A stretch of DNA of 64,000 bases from Apostichopus japonicus (GCF_037975245.1 NC_092577.1:11352013-11416012); one strand, 5' to 3'; shown: positions 33,696 through 46,198, counted from the stretch's first letter. The notes: generated from the sequence alone by a model not told the origin. A program made the numbers and translations.

Positions 33696-35119
33696 TGGGC
33701 GTCACAAACGCACACACACGCACACGCACACACACATGCGCCATCATGAATGCAAAGGTTACGATCACATCGAAACCAAAAATCGTTGATCCGCGTCACG
33801 CCATTTTGTATTTGCGAATTGTAGTCCATCGGGGCAGGCTTCAAAAAGTGCTTAAAAAAAGTTTCGTCGCACATATTTAGTACCAAGCTTTGTTGGTGGG
33901 AAGTTGTAGAGGGATGTCCTGGAAACATTTTTCGCGATGTTGGAGAGGTGTTATTTTTCGAGCAAACAACCAACAAATGACGGCACTCCTATATGGTGTA
34001 CGACAATTACAACAAAGCAGTTCCTTGTCACAGCAACATGAACATGGCATTTAAATGTTCTTGAGCTTATTATAACCTATATGTTTTTGTTGACAGTTTT
34101 AGAGGGATGTCCTCGGATTATCTTAGGAGTTGTTGTATGCTTACGTCCAAACAACAAATAACCTCACTACGAAGTGTAGGCTAAATTGAATATCAGCAAC
34201 GACTATTCACTGCAACATGATAATAGTTTTTAAATGTTACTAAACCTATTTAGTATCAAAACTTGTTGGTTTGATGGTGTAATAAAATGTCCTACTCTGA
34301 GATTGTGAGGACAACTTGAAAAGGCGTAACGCTCACACAAAGATAAACATATTAAGGAAAAATAGTAGGTTTACCATGCACATGAGTATTGTGTTAAAAA
34401 CAAAGGGGTCACTTAAAGTAAAAGACAAATGTAATTGATATAAATGGGTAACTTACAGATCTTATCAGACGTGTTGCGTCTAACAAGATATCCACTGAAC
34501 ACTAACGAAGTAATAACACAATCGCGGCGCGGGTCAACCAAATAGAAAGTCGCGAAATATAATTGCTTCCTTTGGTTACTTACGGGACAGGTTCACTCTG
34601 TTGGGGGACGTCTCTCTGGTAGGTTGGCTCTTTGGACGGCTCTAGACCAGCTTGCTCTTCACTCCCTGGTATCTGGGGTCCATTGACCTATCAGCTATCA
34701 TATACGTTACTAAATAATTACTAGACACATTACAAAACCTCGAATCTAAACTTATAAATGGGTCTCATCAGTGTCCTTAAACAAATTTGAAGATACACAT
34801 CCATCACCAAGAATATTCCTATCAAAACAAAATAAATATTTAGCTGTATATTTCCCCCACAGTTCTCAAAAGTGAAAGAGGCTTGGAGCCAGCACATGTA
34901 CTCCTAGAAAACAAGGACCACGCCAAACAAATACTTTTTATAAAAAAGACAAAGGTCAAACAGGGCCACCTTGAAACTTTAGGGAACTCATCGGTCTACC
35001 ACAGGAAGTTATTTATTGTCAGGTGAATAAAACAAAATAAAAAATGGTAAGGAAAAGATCAAATAAAAAAAACAATTGGAAAATGAAAGAAAATGATAAA
35101 CATAACCAACAACAAAACA

Positions 35120-35506
35120 TTAAGCAGGAAATGATTTGGTTACAAAAACAATCTTTTCTGAGTTATATGACTTCTTCGTCACTGACAACATGACCAACAC
35201 CCAAAGCAACTTGCTAAGGAAGAAGTAGTCTTCCTCTATGATGTGTAAACAGAATGTCTTGGGCAATAGCATTTTCATCCTTTCATCACATCTCTGTTCA
35301 GCAGCTACTTTGAGCCGTTTTTCAGAATCTCGTGTCAGACACTGAGACAGCTCTTCTGTCTGCCCGCTACTAAATCTTCTTTCTTTCAAAAACTTGATCC
35401 CTGATTTTCTACAAGTTTTTGTTGTGGCAGTGAAATATCTGGAGAGGAAGCACCGCAAATATTCTTTTCTTTGGCGCCGATGGGCCTGCACTTTCATCTG
35501 CAACAA
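35120..35506 (-). CDS. Unrecognised minus-strand ORF (128 aa), open copy
   Basis: The frame reads MLQMKVQAHRRQRKEYLRCF, SRYFTATTKTCRKSGIKFLK, then RRFSSGQTEELSQCLTRD, a CDERMKMLLPKTFCLHIIEE block, and a hydrophobic stretch FFLSKLLWVLVMLS before the end. Most substitutions against the broken copy at 3,150-3,590 are conservative (Met/Ile, Arg/Gln), and the open frame continues upstream without a stop to about 35,590, so a larger exon is possible. The family is unknown. It may be a terminal exon of a lost gene, or mobile-element derived. Confidence 0.35.
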   Translation of the reverse strand: MLQMKVQAHRRQRKEYLRCFLSRYFTATTKTCRKSGIKFLKERRFSSGQTEELSQCLTRDSEKRLKVAAEQRCDERMKMLLPKTFCLHIIEEDYFFLSKLLWVLVMLSVTKKSYNSEKIVFVTKSFPA

Positions 35507-36531
35507 ATCGAAACCAAATTTGTTTGGTTGATGCAGTATTTTAAATTTCTCTGTCGATCACACTATGGTTCACATTAATTGTCTACACTTGAACTCAACT
35601 GACTAATAAGCCATCTGATATTCCATTTATTTCAGTGTAGGCCTGGAGCCATGTGCTTGGTATGGCATAGTTACAAACACACACACTACAAAGGTTTGAG
35701 GACACATGCAATCCTACTTGACATGATTTTCCATCCTAAAAGAAAACCTCACCATACTTGCATCAACATAAAATAACATAAAACAAGCAAGATGCTTTGA
35801 TATAAAATATTTTATTCCAAATTTTTAAAGAGTTGTAATAAGACTAGGTGCTACTAAATCGAGTGCCATACTGAGGCTAAATAGCTGGAAATATACAAAT
35901 GCCAACTCGCTTTGTTCGGCTGCAAATTTTGTTAGACTTTCAGCCATCGTTCTCTTGTTATGCAGTACGTTATGCAGACGAATTGTAAAAACGTACAAAC
36001 GTAACATAAAACAGGAAGCTGTTCCCTGCATATACACATTATTTGCATGTGCATAACGCCGAACCAAGCAGTTTCTGTATCAGCTGACATATCACATGAC
36101 ACACGATAAGGATTTTGATTAGCTCTTACTGAAAAAAATCAAAGCGGACTAAATGAGTCCGTCTTAAACTGCTGCTAAATCCTAAAAAAAAAACACTTCC
36201 CTAACCATCCAACAACGAGAATTGTAATTAAAATATGAAAACACATCAGAATATGTGGTCAAACCTTAGTACTAAATATGAGCAACGACAGTGAACGATA
36301 TCGAGCCTTCCACGGTGGATTACTGCCGCCTTTTTCAGGAATTCCCCTCTATGTTGCAACTTCATTAGACCCCTGACCTCAGTGATTACTTTCTATAGTA
36401 CGTCAATACAGGCTGCATTGAATTTTACTATACGTGCATATAGACAGAGTACAGTACTGAGTATGGCCCCATGTAAATGGATACCGGTAATTCGTGCAAG
36501 AAAAATTATTGTAAACTGTGTTTTGTAGCAG

Positions 36532-36612
36532 TTGTTGTTATTATCTTTTGTGAAGCACATTATTTTTGACATCAACCTTTGTGTGAGATCTTTACAATAG
36601 AATTAGGTAAGT
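36532..36612 (+). other. Candidate noncoding upstream exon of T4 with donor GTAAGT
   Basis: An acceptor-like TTTTGTAGCAG ends at 36,531, and TTAG|GTAAGT is at 36,607-36,612. It is the paralogue of the exon candidate before T1, with the splice to the acceptor at 38,329-38,330. Confidence 0.4.
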
Positions 36613-38348
36613 AAACATTCACTCCAATATATTTGTTCATTTCTGCCATTGGTCATTTGCAATGAAACATAAATCGTTCGATATATGCAATTGCTAGCAA
36701 GTAGATCCTCATTGGGAATCTGTATATTGTTTCCATTGTAACGGCCGTATTCCATAATGTAGCGCCGAATTGGCTAGACTGGGGTTTCTGTTTGTACTGC
36801 CTGCAGCTGCCATACTAATAACATTTCAATCATGATGGTGCAGAACAGTTTTCCGCAATTTGATGAATTCAAAATCATTGATTTCTTACAGATTTTCAAG
36901 AGAATGAATCTGGTATAACTACTGAAATTTGAAACTTCAGTTTAAGTAAAAATCTGAATTTTAATACCTTTCTTGAGTTGATCATAAACGAGCAAAGTCT
37001 CATTTCAAAACATAATTAAAACAAAATTTGAAGTGTTCTAGGCTAATTCAACATCACATTTATCTGGCTAAAGACATATTGAGGGTTGAATATAATCAAA
37101 TGTTTTACGAGGGAAAGCACAATTAACAGTCACTAAATTGACATTGAAACGAAACTGCAGTCATACTGTTCGAACATGGGGCAGTGAGCCTTCATTTGAC
37201 GGGTATAGCCTGTCTGCTGTTGGGTTTGTGTACAATGTAATTGTTATGAAACAAATGATGGTGCTCCATGGATATATGAAGACCTTCCTCTTTAGCAAAG
37301 TGGCGTTTCTTTAACGATATCGGCTACGGGTGTAGACGAAAAATGTTGCTATCATTCCATTGTAACTACATTTGTGTATACCACATTTGCATTCTTAAGG
37401 AAAATCATTTTGAAATTAAATCCACAATTTCAGATATATGAATTTTATTAAAGATCCCTACAATTAATTAGAGATATCTGAACTTAAATTCGTGCTAGTG
37501 TTATAACATTTAAGCAACTGGAAGACCATTTCCGAAAGAAGTTTGACCGAGGGAAGGGAAGGGACACGTGAGTATTAACTATTAACTAAATGGATATGGC
37601 CTTGTATTAAATAAGGATATCGAGCATTCACAATAGCATAGCAGTAAATGTGGGTCAGTGAACACAAGTATCTCATATATCTTTATTTTTTGGCTCAAAT
37701 TGAGATGTTGTGTTTATATTAATGACGAAAATCAAGTTTGCATGATGTGCATTTAACATGTTCAGAGAAATGTTGTTCTTTGCTAATATGGTTTAAGAAG
37801 AAAACGTTATTAGTACCGTAGATCAAATGCTGGTATAGAACAAGTCGTCTACGAAGTATTATATATATCATGGCTACTTATTTTGTACTTGGCCAATTTC
37901 TTTACAATCCTCACTTCGTTCGGTATTTTTCTGTAAAGGGAAGAGAGTGATCAGTATCACTCATGCTACTGACTCCGACATTGATCAGCTTTTCATTCCC
38001 ACCAAAACACTTTGGAAAAAAAAGGTTACACTTTTCAATTATAACACCAACACCGACCCCCCCCCCCCCCGGTATTTGCATTACTTTTTGCAAAGAATTA
38101 TAGAAGTCTATCCAGTAAAACTAATACTAATAGATGTCTTTGAACAAAAAGTTTACCCTTGACATCACTCACTCCCACCCCGCCCCCCATCGCGGTATTT
38201 GAATAACTGCATTATGATATAGCTAGAGAATTCCACTAAACATCTAGTTTAATTAATGCTTTAGTATTCCTAATGCTCGCGACAACTACAGCAGTATGTG
38301 TCAATTTCTATATTATTTTGTAAATTGCAGGGCTCGTCATCAAGACAA

Positions 38349-40539
38349 ATGGCTTCGTCAACTCCTCTCACGGATCTGGCAGAGAACTTCTTCATGTGTT
38401 CTGTTTGCTTGGATCAATATAAAAGACCGAAACAGTTACCGTGTCTTCATCGATATTGTAGAAATTGCTTGAAGACAGTCATTCAAGGAAGCTATGATGG
38501 AAAGCTTAAGTGTCCATTGTGTAAACAAGAATACGTGATACCAGAAAATGGGGTTGACGATTTCAAGACCGACTTCCATATGAATAGTATGCTTGAGTTC
38601 ATACAATTGCAAAAGTCTTTTGAAAATAAGGATATAAAGCAATGTGTAAGCTGTTTGAAGAATACAGAAGTTTCAGCGTATTGTTTTAAGTGCAGAGATT
38701 ACTTGTGTGAACAATGTTACAAGGTTCACGTCAGCAGTAAAATGTTTACAGATCACAAAACCCACATTCTGAGATTGGATAATATGGAAGCAAAGAATAT
38801 GACACTGGATAAATTAACATCACTAACGGAAGATCCCAGGTGTCATATCCATGACAAAAAAGAAGCGCAATTATGCTGCAGTTCTTGCAGAAATGTACCT
38901 GTGTGCTTGGCTTTTACATATAATAAGCATAAAGGTCATGACCTGCATGCATGACGTAACCGAATAGCAGAACGTGAAAGAAAACTACTGAAACAAGAAC
39001 TTGTTGAACTAACCAAATACAAGGGTAAACTATACGAATTGCCAACGAAAATACAAATTTCTCAACAGAAGCTGAATAAAAATGCCATGGAAAGGACAGA
39101 AAGACTAAGAAATCAGCACCAGCAACAGACACACAAGATTAAATATCAATTTGCGGAATGTACTAAGGAACGAAAAAGGGTTTTAGAGGACATCGAAAGC
39201 AGAAGAAGCGAAAACGTTCGTCGGATAACTCTTAATTTGGAAGAGGAGTTGAGCCAAGTGAGAAAGAAATATGATAAACTCAGGAAAACAACGAATCAAA
39301 AATATGACAACGAATCTGAAGAGTTTATAAACAAATGTGATAAGGTTAAGAGCGAGCTCTTAACCAAACTTCGCAGCCTAGATGTTAACTTGAGGAATTT
39401 GACAACAGCAAAAGACCTGCTTGTAGGGCAAAATAAAGTTTAACTAAAGCAATTAAGAGAATGTTGCGAACAGATTATTAAAAGATACGAGAACCTCACA
39501 GCAACGTCTTCATCTATTCTTGCTTCTAAAGACGATTGGACAAACGCTCAGTGTATTCCTGATATTAGAGTAGCATGTGAACACCTCATAAAAGAAATGA
39601 AAAAAAGAATTCCCAGAGGTAGAATCTTTATTTGATTTCGATATCAGTGATATAACGAAGGTTATTAGAGATAACGTCAAGATTGCTCAGCATAAAAAGT
39701 CAGTGGTTGATGTTGCAGGAATCAAAGTTAAAGGTAAATATTCCACTGATATTTTAAGCAGAGGAGATGTCAAGATTTTCATAATGCACAAGGCATCTGG
39801 AGGGTATTTACACATCACTGTGTTCAACAGAAATGGTGAATTACAACGACAGGATCAGATCAAGAGTGATAAGGGCGTGGTCATCTGCGGTTTGTTGTCT
39901 GAGTTCAAAGTTATCATTGAAGTTCTTTGTACTTATGAAATCGGTATTTACGATGTACGTGATGGTACATTTACCAAGAAGAACATTCGTGACGTCAATA
40001 CTATGTGGCCATCTGATCAGTACGTGAGTTGTGTAACTACAGATCCTGTAAAGAATCACATTATTGTTGGTACTGACAGAAGATATGTGTATGTATATAC
40101 TGATCAAATGAATTACAGCCACATGATTACACTACCAGATGTTATCGATGAAACGTATGATATAACTGTTCATAGAGGTAGTCTCCTGGTATGTGGCATC
40201 TATACTGAGAGAGCAGCATATGCAGTCAGCATGTAGGAATCACATAGTAAACTGATGTATGAATTCACCAAACCAGATCTTGATGGATTGGACTGGAAAG
40301 CTTTCACTGTATGCACAGACAAGGATGAGTTCATCTACATGCTATGGAAAGCAGGCATCTTACATCGGCCGAGATGTATTCTGGTGCAATACAGTCAGGG
40401 TGGTCGACAGTTACTCACAACAAGAACAGTAGATGTTGATGTTAACCGTGTGTCAACATTTGAAGAGAACGGGATAGAAAAACTCTTGATGACCACATCG
40501 ATGGGATCTTTCTACACGTTCGACCTTGTAGTGATGTAA
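38349..40539 (+). pseudogene. TRIM-type gene T4, pseudogene
   Basis: It starts MASSTPLTDLAENFF after the acceptor at 38,329-38,330. RING and both B-boxes are intact up to KHKGHDLH. A 4-nt GCAT duplication there makes TGA at 38,952-38,954. A 1-nt deletion a few bases later restores the original frame, which then runs through the coiled coil to a TAA at 39,441-39,443 (Glu in paralogues). An A6-to-A7 change at 39,600-39,606 shifts the frame. The propeller part is then open from 39,703, apart from TAG at 40,234-40,236 (Glu in paralogues), to the TAA at 40,537-40,539. The first segment could still give a 201-aa RING/B-box peptide. By its upstream region it is the duplicate partner of T1. The two share A6-to-A7 lesions in kind, but at different sites. 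Confidence 0.9.
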
Positions 40540-40774
40540 AAATAGGAAATTTTTCAAGTCATTAATATAAGCAACCTTAGAACTTCAGGGTGCTCTCAGC
40601 CTTAATATACTGACATTTATTCATCGAGAAATATTACTTCTTAGGTTTATATAACAATGTTTGATATATTTAATAACTTGATTATTTAGATCGGACAGAT
40701 AATCTCTATAAACAGCATCAGCATGACTTACACTTTGTTGATATATTTCAACAGCTGATCGGAATAGTGATATA

Positions 40775-40860
40775 ATAATAATAATAATAATAAACAGTTC
40801 TTATTAAGCGCCCGTAACAGAAGTCTCAGGGCGCTTTACAAATAAAAAGGTCAAAAAATA
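40775..40860. repeat. (AAT)n plus GCGCTTTACAA-type repeat fragment
   Basis: A run of ATA triplets, then TTATTAAGCGCCCGTAACAG and CTCAGGGCGCTTTACAA. This pattern of simple repeat plus paired GCGCC/GGCGC is common at the ends of short interspersed elements in marine invertebrates. GCGCC and GGCGC can pair as a short hairpin. It interrupts the T4 3' flank. Confidence 0.45.
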
Positions 40861-41572
40861 CATAAAGAATACAAGATATCCATTCTTATCTTCCTGGTAA
40901 AATATTTCATCTGATTAAGGCAGCTCCTTGGTGGGAATCACTGATATAAAGTTGCTTCCGAGAATATTCCATTTGTGGAGGTGCGCCCCTCTTGAATGTA
41001 GACCATGGCAAAGGCAAATATGTACTTAACGAGATATAGTAACTCACCGAGGTATATATGACAGGAATACACTAAAACAATGAAAGACTAATTAAAAATT
41101 AATTATTGAAAAAGTGTATCATTGTACATGCACCTCTAAATGTACCTGACTGTCTATCAAATTAAATAATGTGAGATAATTGTTTAGGTTAAATTTATTT
41201 TGCATATGTACTTCTGTATATTATTACTTTAAAGGAATATATCAATATACACTCTTAGGTTGTTTTGTTTGTAAACTTTTACTTTTTTGGAATTTTATTT
41301 CATCCAACTGTACAGTTGATAAAGTATAAACATTCAAATATCCGAACCAAAATCTGTTACACATATTTAAAAAACAAAATTAACATATAAGAAATCGTTT
41401 TAATCATCATTTTTAATCATCTTTCAAATACAATTTTGTTTGTGATTCTTTCTTCTCTATCAATCTGAACAAATCTTGGCGACTTGTAAGTCGTAAATAT
41501 GTCTGACATTTATTTTTCTCACAAATATCGTCTTTCTTCTCTGCATTGCGTCAGTTTCGGGGTTGGTGTGTC

Positions 41573-41590
41573 GGGGGGGGGGGGGGGGGG
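41573..41590. repeat. G18 tract in the T4 3' flank
   Basis: Eighteen consecutive G, about 1.03 kb after the T4 stop. It lies at the paralogous position of the G12 tract at 28,890-28,901 and the G-rich stretch at 53,080-53,097. Confidence 0.9.
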
Positions 41591-42022
41591 TTATCGTAAT
41601 ATGTCTGCTGTAGCGAAAAAGAGAGATGTATTTGCATCTCCTTTCAGATCCAACAGGTCCTTTTTAACTAATTGAGCTGATGTCATGGTTATGCGTCTCT
41701 CTTTGTTGCTGAAATTCATTTATTTCATTTTATGAAAATAAAAGTCTTACCAAGGCCACATAATGTCAAGATTTTTAAATAAAGGGCTCTGATGTGGCAT
41801 AGGTATACTCCTAATTTGACTTTAGTGTGGTTCAATTAAGCAGAACATTTGTTGTACTAGAGCTTTTTGGAGCAGAATTTAGTTTAGAAAGAAATAATCC
41901 AACCGCTGCTGATTCTCTTTTATTTGGACACGATCTGTATATATTTTCCATCTTTATATTACATTGAATGACATACAAAAAGGCATCAAAAGATGATTAG
42001 CAACATTAGGTACATTCACACA

Positions 42023-42027
<5 letters not shown>

Positions 42028-42081
<54 letters not shown>

Positions 42082-42104
42082 GAGAAAACAACCTAATTTT
42101 CTCG
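42028..42104. repeat. (TA)n run followed by a perfect hairpin
   Basis: About 52 bp of TA are followed at once by CGAGAAAA-CAACCTAA-TTTTCTCG (42,081-42,104), an 8-bp perfect inverted repeat with an 8-nt loop. Confidence 0.85.
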
Positions 42105-42187
42105 TGTGTACGTATTTTCTATCTTGCCTGTTTTACCGTATTAAAATGTTTCTTACGTAATGTTTAAGCTAGGAGGTCTCTAGTATG

Positions 42188-43124
42188 TGTAACTTGAGTA
42201 TCATTTTATTGCTGGCTGTGAGAGTTGGTTCTTCCTGCCGGGGCTTTATGTAAACAGTCCGGTGGACAAGGCCTCCTTCGTTCTTAGTATACGGGGAATT
42301 TTTAGGGGTGCATACAGCGGACAGCGGGCGGGGTTAGCTCACATTCGTATAGCGCTGTAGAGAGCGTTGACCGGCTGAATTGGGTTATGGCGGTTGTCAA
42401 TCTTCCTGGCTATTTCTTTATTGGCTAGTTAATCGTGTATAGGCTTCAACACAGTTACGGGGTCGCTTATAATGCCGTGCAAGGAGCGTTCTTAGGCATT
42501 ACGTAAGGGTATATTTAGAGTAAGTTGCCAGGCAGAATCTATGCCGAATTTGTACGTTGTTTTAAGGACTTAGATTATTTTTGGCTTGTGCAGAGGATCG
42601 AGTAATGCACTCTGCAGCTGCGCTGCGTAACTGCTTGTGCCTGCGCAAGGTCGTCGCAGCGTAGGGTTCGCGGGCTGACGAACCTCATCGTTAGCTGCGC
42701 TGCGTTGTCCTATGGAGCTATAAACAGATGGCTCCATGGTTGTCCTTACGCTGCGTCGCCCTTGACGCAGTACCGATATTTAGTCTGCGTTGTACCTGCG
42801 TTGTCTTTGGCGCAGCGCCTAGTTAGCAGTGCTGCTCTACAGTCTATATATAAGGGATTAGTTTGCCTTGACAGGGCTAGTTAATGTACGCCACCCTTAT
42901 TTTTTTGTTTAGGTTTTATTGTATCACTTTCTGTATATATTATTTGGTTATTACTTAACGAAAGATGTACGGCAGGTACATTGTTTATCTAATTATACTT
43001 TTTAAACTCTTAATGCACTGTTAGTGTACTTCGTTTCAACGGTGTCCTCGAGTCTCTCTCTGTACAACCCCCTTCCTCACTTGCCGACTGGGTACTGCAC
43101 CATACCATCGAAGCGGAAAGCGTT

Positions 43125-43127
<3 letters not shown>
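42188..43127 (+). mobile_element. Candidate solo LTR between two (TA)n runs
   Basis: The segment starts TGTAAC and ends GTTACA, forming 6-bp perfect LTR-type termini. A TATA-like TATATATAAG near 42,845 is followed by an AT-rich transcribed-type leader and a pyrimidine-rich end. It is GC-rich relative to its surroundings and absent from the paralogous region after T3. The middle (42,600-42,830) holds repeated CTGCGTTG/CGCAGCG words in both orientations. No clear target duplication is visible, possibly because the right flank is a TA microsatellite. The true left end could also be at the CGAGAAAA hairpin. Confidence 0.45.
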
Positions 43128-43168
<41 letters not shown>

Positions 43169-43213
43169 GTATTTACATATAAGTATTTACATCAACTTAA
43201 TAATTTATCATAA

Positions 43214-43220
43214 ATTTATC

Positions 43221-43311
<91 letters not shown>

Positions 43312-43318
43312 ATATATT
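43214..43318. repeat. (TA)n microsatellite
   Basis: About 105 bp of TA with few interruptions, ending in a T run at the left edge of block II copy B. A shorter TA run lies at 43,128-43,168. Confidence 0.95.
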
Positions 43319-45650
43319 TTTTTTTTTTAATACAGATTGAGATATTAAATCTCATGTCAGTAACATAGCATATGAACCTATTTAATTTCAATCGTAAATG
43401 GGTGTAACAAACCATAAATAAAATTTGCTAATCTAAGTTAATATTTTGTCAGAGGATACTTAGTTTTTCACTTATTTTAGTAAATAGAAACAAATATATG
43501 ATCTTGATCGAAACGGTCTTTGAAACTAAACAGAATGCGTGATTTGCGTCAGACGATTGCACCTGTATTCGTGCTAAATAATCGGGTTTGTCTGGATGGG
43601 TAAATTCCACAATACTAAGAAACACACGCATAGACGCATTAAATGTTCAACGTCAGTTTAATACAAGTAATTAGTCATTGCTGTTATGGTAAAGTGTGAT
43701 TAATCTAGCTTCCCAATAGAAACCTTAACTTACAATTGGCGTATGCCGTTAATGATGTATCCAATATATGCTATGGTGTGTTTGGTAATTAGGTAAAATG
43801 AGTGTCTATATTGTTCAACAATGACGTTTGTGAAGTAGTTTTTTCAGTGCAATTGTATTATTGAAATATGAGTAAAATGGCTTCAATGAGTTGATGAAGA
43901 ATGAATGGAACAATATCTCTTCTTCCTCCAAAGAGCGGAATGCATGATCATGTTTATTTCACATTAGCATCCTTTATTCGAGGAAATGGAATAGCTGTTG
44001 TTAATATGAGAAGTGGAGATATTATGACCTACACATTTCATCATAACTTTGTATTTGCAACACGACTGCCTCCCACACTACGATAAAAGGAGGTCTGTCA
44101 TATATAGTAATGTGTCACAGAGAAAGGATGTCTTTGATTGATCGTAACTGATAATATCGCAATAATTCATTTTTGTTTAATGTGAGGTTCCTACAAAAAC
44201 GGGAACATAAATAGATGTATTAATTTGAGAAACGGTACCAACTGATGGATATGTTATGATCATCTTTTTGTATCTTCTGCTTACTTTCAACGCATTTAAA
44301 TTACTACTTATCACATTTGGGAAATTTCAAAATATGGTTTTATTATGCCATTTTCTAAAGCAAATCTAGACAGATAAAGGCATTTAATTGCATCCATTGA
44401 TATGGATAATAGTATCACTTTTGAGGAAGTATCCACAGAAAGCCTTTCTTGGATATGGCAGTTGTAAGTGACGGCGCTGTAGTGGGATAATGACAGAAAC
44501 AATTGCCTTGCCTAATCATTATTCTTCATTATGAATTTCGATGTAGGATTCTTTTTTTGATTAACATCAAGAAAAGAATCACAAAGTTGGAGTGGGGAAA
44601 GAAGTGTAAATATAAATAATAGAAATTCAACCTATAAATGTTTAAGATTGAATGGAATTCAGTTTTAACGCTGATAAATATAGCGGCAAGTTTAGTTTTT
44701 GCTTAATGCAAACAATCTTTGGCAGATGGAAATTATGATGAGATTTAAGATATCATAGGGGGAAAGTAATAACACGCTCATCGTGATGATTTAACTTACA
44801 GCTGACTTGTGTTTGAAAAATTGGTTTGTTAATACTACGTGTAACTTCGTGTAGTTAACAGGGTCAAAGACAAACTAAATGTATTGATAAATATTTCGCG
44901 TGACAACGAGCTATAGGTCTGTCACTGTACACCCCATTTTCCTGTCAACGTAGAATGCATATCAAAACTGTTTCTGCTAGTATTATAGGGTAAACATAAC
45001 AAGAAAGTTGGTAGTAACTTGATATATTCTGACGTTTACTATTATTAATAAGACGAGATCAGCTTCAAGTGACCAGAAGAGCAATTTGTATGAACATAAA
45101 GAACCAATAGTAAGTTCCACACTCATTACGAACAGAGGAACCGCCCCTTTAATTTATTAAGCGGATAAATTGTGCCGCAAGTTTAGTTGTTGTTTAATGC
45201 AAACAATCTGAGCGATGAAAAGTATGATGGTGTTTCAGATATAACAGCTGAAAAAGTAATACCATCGTGATTAAGTCCAAGTAACTGAAGTGCAACTGTC
45301 TTGCGTTTGAAAACATTTTATTTACACAACGCGTAACTTCGTGTACTTTACAGTGTCAAAGTCTAACTATATTAAGTTGATAAATCCATCGATCGTGTGA
45401 CAGATCTGCCACGGTGAACGCCATTTTTCTTTCAACGTGAAATGCATATTGAATCTGTTTCTGCTAGTATTCGAGGGGATATATACCATAAAAGTTTAAA
45501 TTATACTTGGCATACTGACGTTTACTACAACTAGTAAGACGACAGCAGCTTCAGGTGACCAGAAGAGCAGTTAGTATAAACATAACGAACCAATAGTAAG
45601 TTACACTCTAATAACTCAAAGAGGAACCACCCCTTTCTATCGTCAGTAAA
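43318..45650. repeat. Duplication block II, copy B (5' region of T5)
   Basis: Paralogue of 22,140-24,530. It keeps the internal tandem unit (about 44,600-45,140 and 45,150-45,640) with donors GTAAGT at 45,110-45,115 and 45,596-45,601. The short frame at 43,901-44,086 is open here for 61 codons but has no supporting family and is shifted in copy A. The stretch 45,650-46,195 shows no further feature. Confidence 0.85.
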
Positions 45651-46198
45651 ACTAATGTAGGCCTATAACTGTATTATGTGGGTATTGTTGGAGTAACTGT
45701 TCTGAGACTAGAAGGGTACTTTACACACGATCATACCAATTTGTTTAATATTATCCACTTGTAACTGAAGTCGAAGAAAATGCAATAATTCTTCGCTGTA
45801 TTGAAACAGCTTTCCTTCATTCTCTTTTCTGGTTTTGTTTATTCTTATCAATGAATAATATTAACCCATTTTTCTATCATCTTCTGGTATGGTATATTCT
45901 AGAAATTTGAAATGGTCGGTTGTACCAGAAATGACAGTTACGTAATGACTTCCGTTCATATACACATGATATACATTAACCAGGTAATGTATATAGATGT
46001 ATGCATATATGAGAGCTGGTAAGATGACCTTATAGTATGAAACGTTTAATATTGCGATCACTGGCTACGAGCAGTTTATTCAAGAGCCATATGTGGTGGA
46101 TTTTGTAAGGAGGTAGTTAGTATTGAATGAGTATAACGATATCGATGTTTCCGAGAAGGATACACGAAAAATGAAACATCGACCCTCCCTCCTTTGAA

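Larger units (their letters stand above)
31939..38330. repeat. Segmental duplication block I, copy B (5' region of T4)
   Basis: Paralogue of 1-7,460, with the same order of landmarks. It lacks the insertion at 307-642, the second CGGACT unit, and the SINE at 6,002-6,160. Positions 33,980-34,500 hold sequence not obvious in copy A. Apart from the entries below I see no gene between 32,900 and 38,330. Confidence 0.85.

Noticed and set aside
43901-44086. 61-codon frame MNGTISLLPPKSGMHDHV...
   Set aside because: The paralogous copy at 22,716 has a 1-nt shift in otherwise highly similar DNA, and no family is recognised. There is no sign of constraint.
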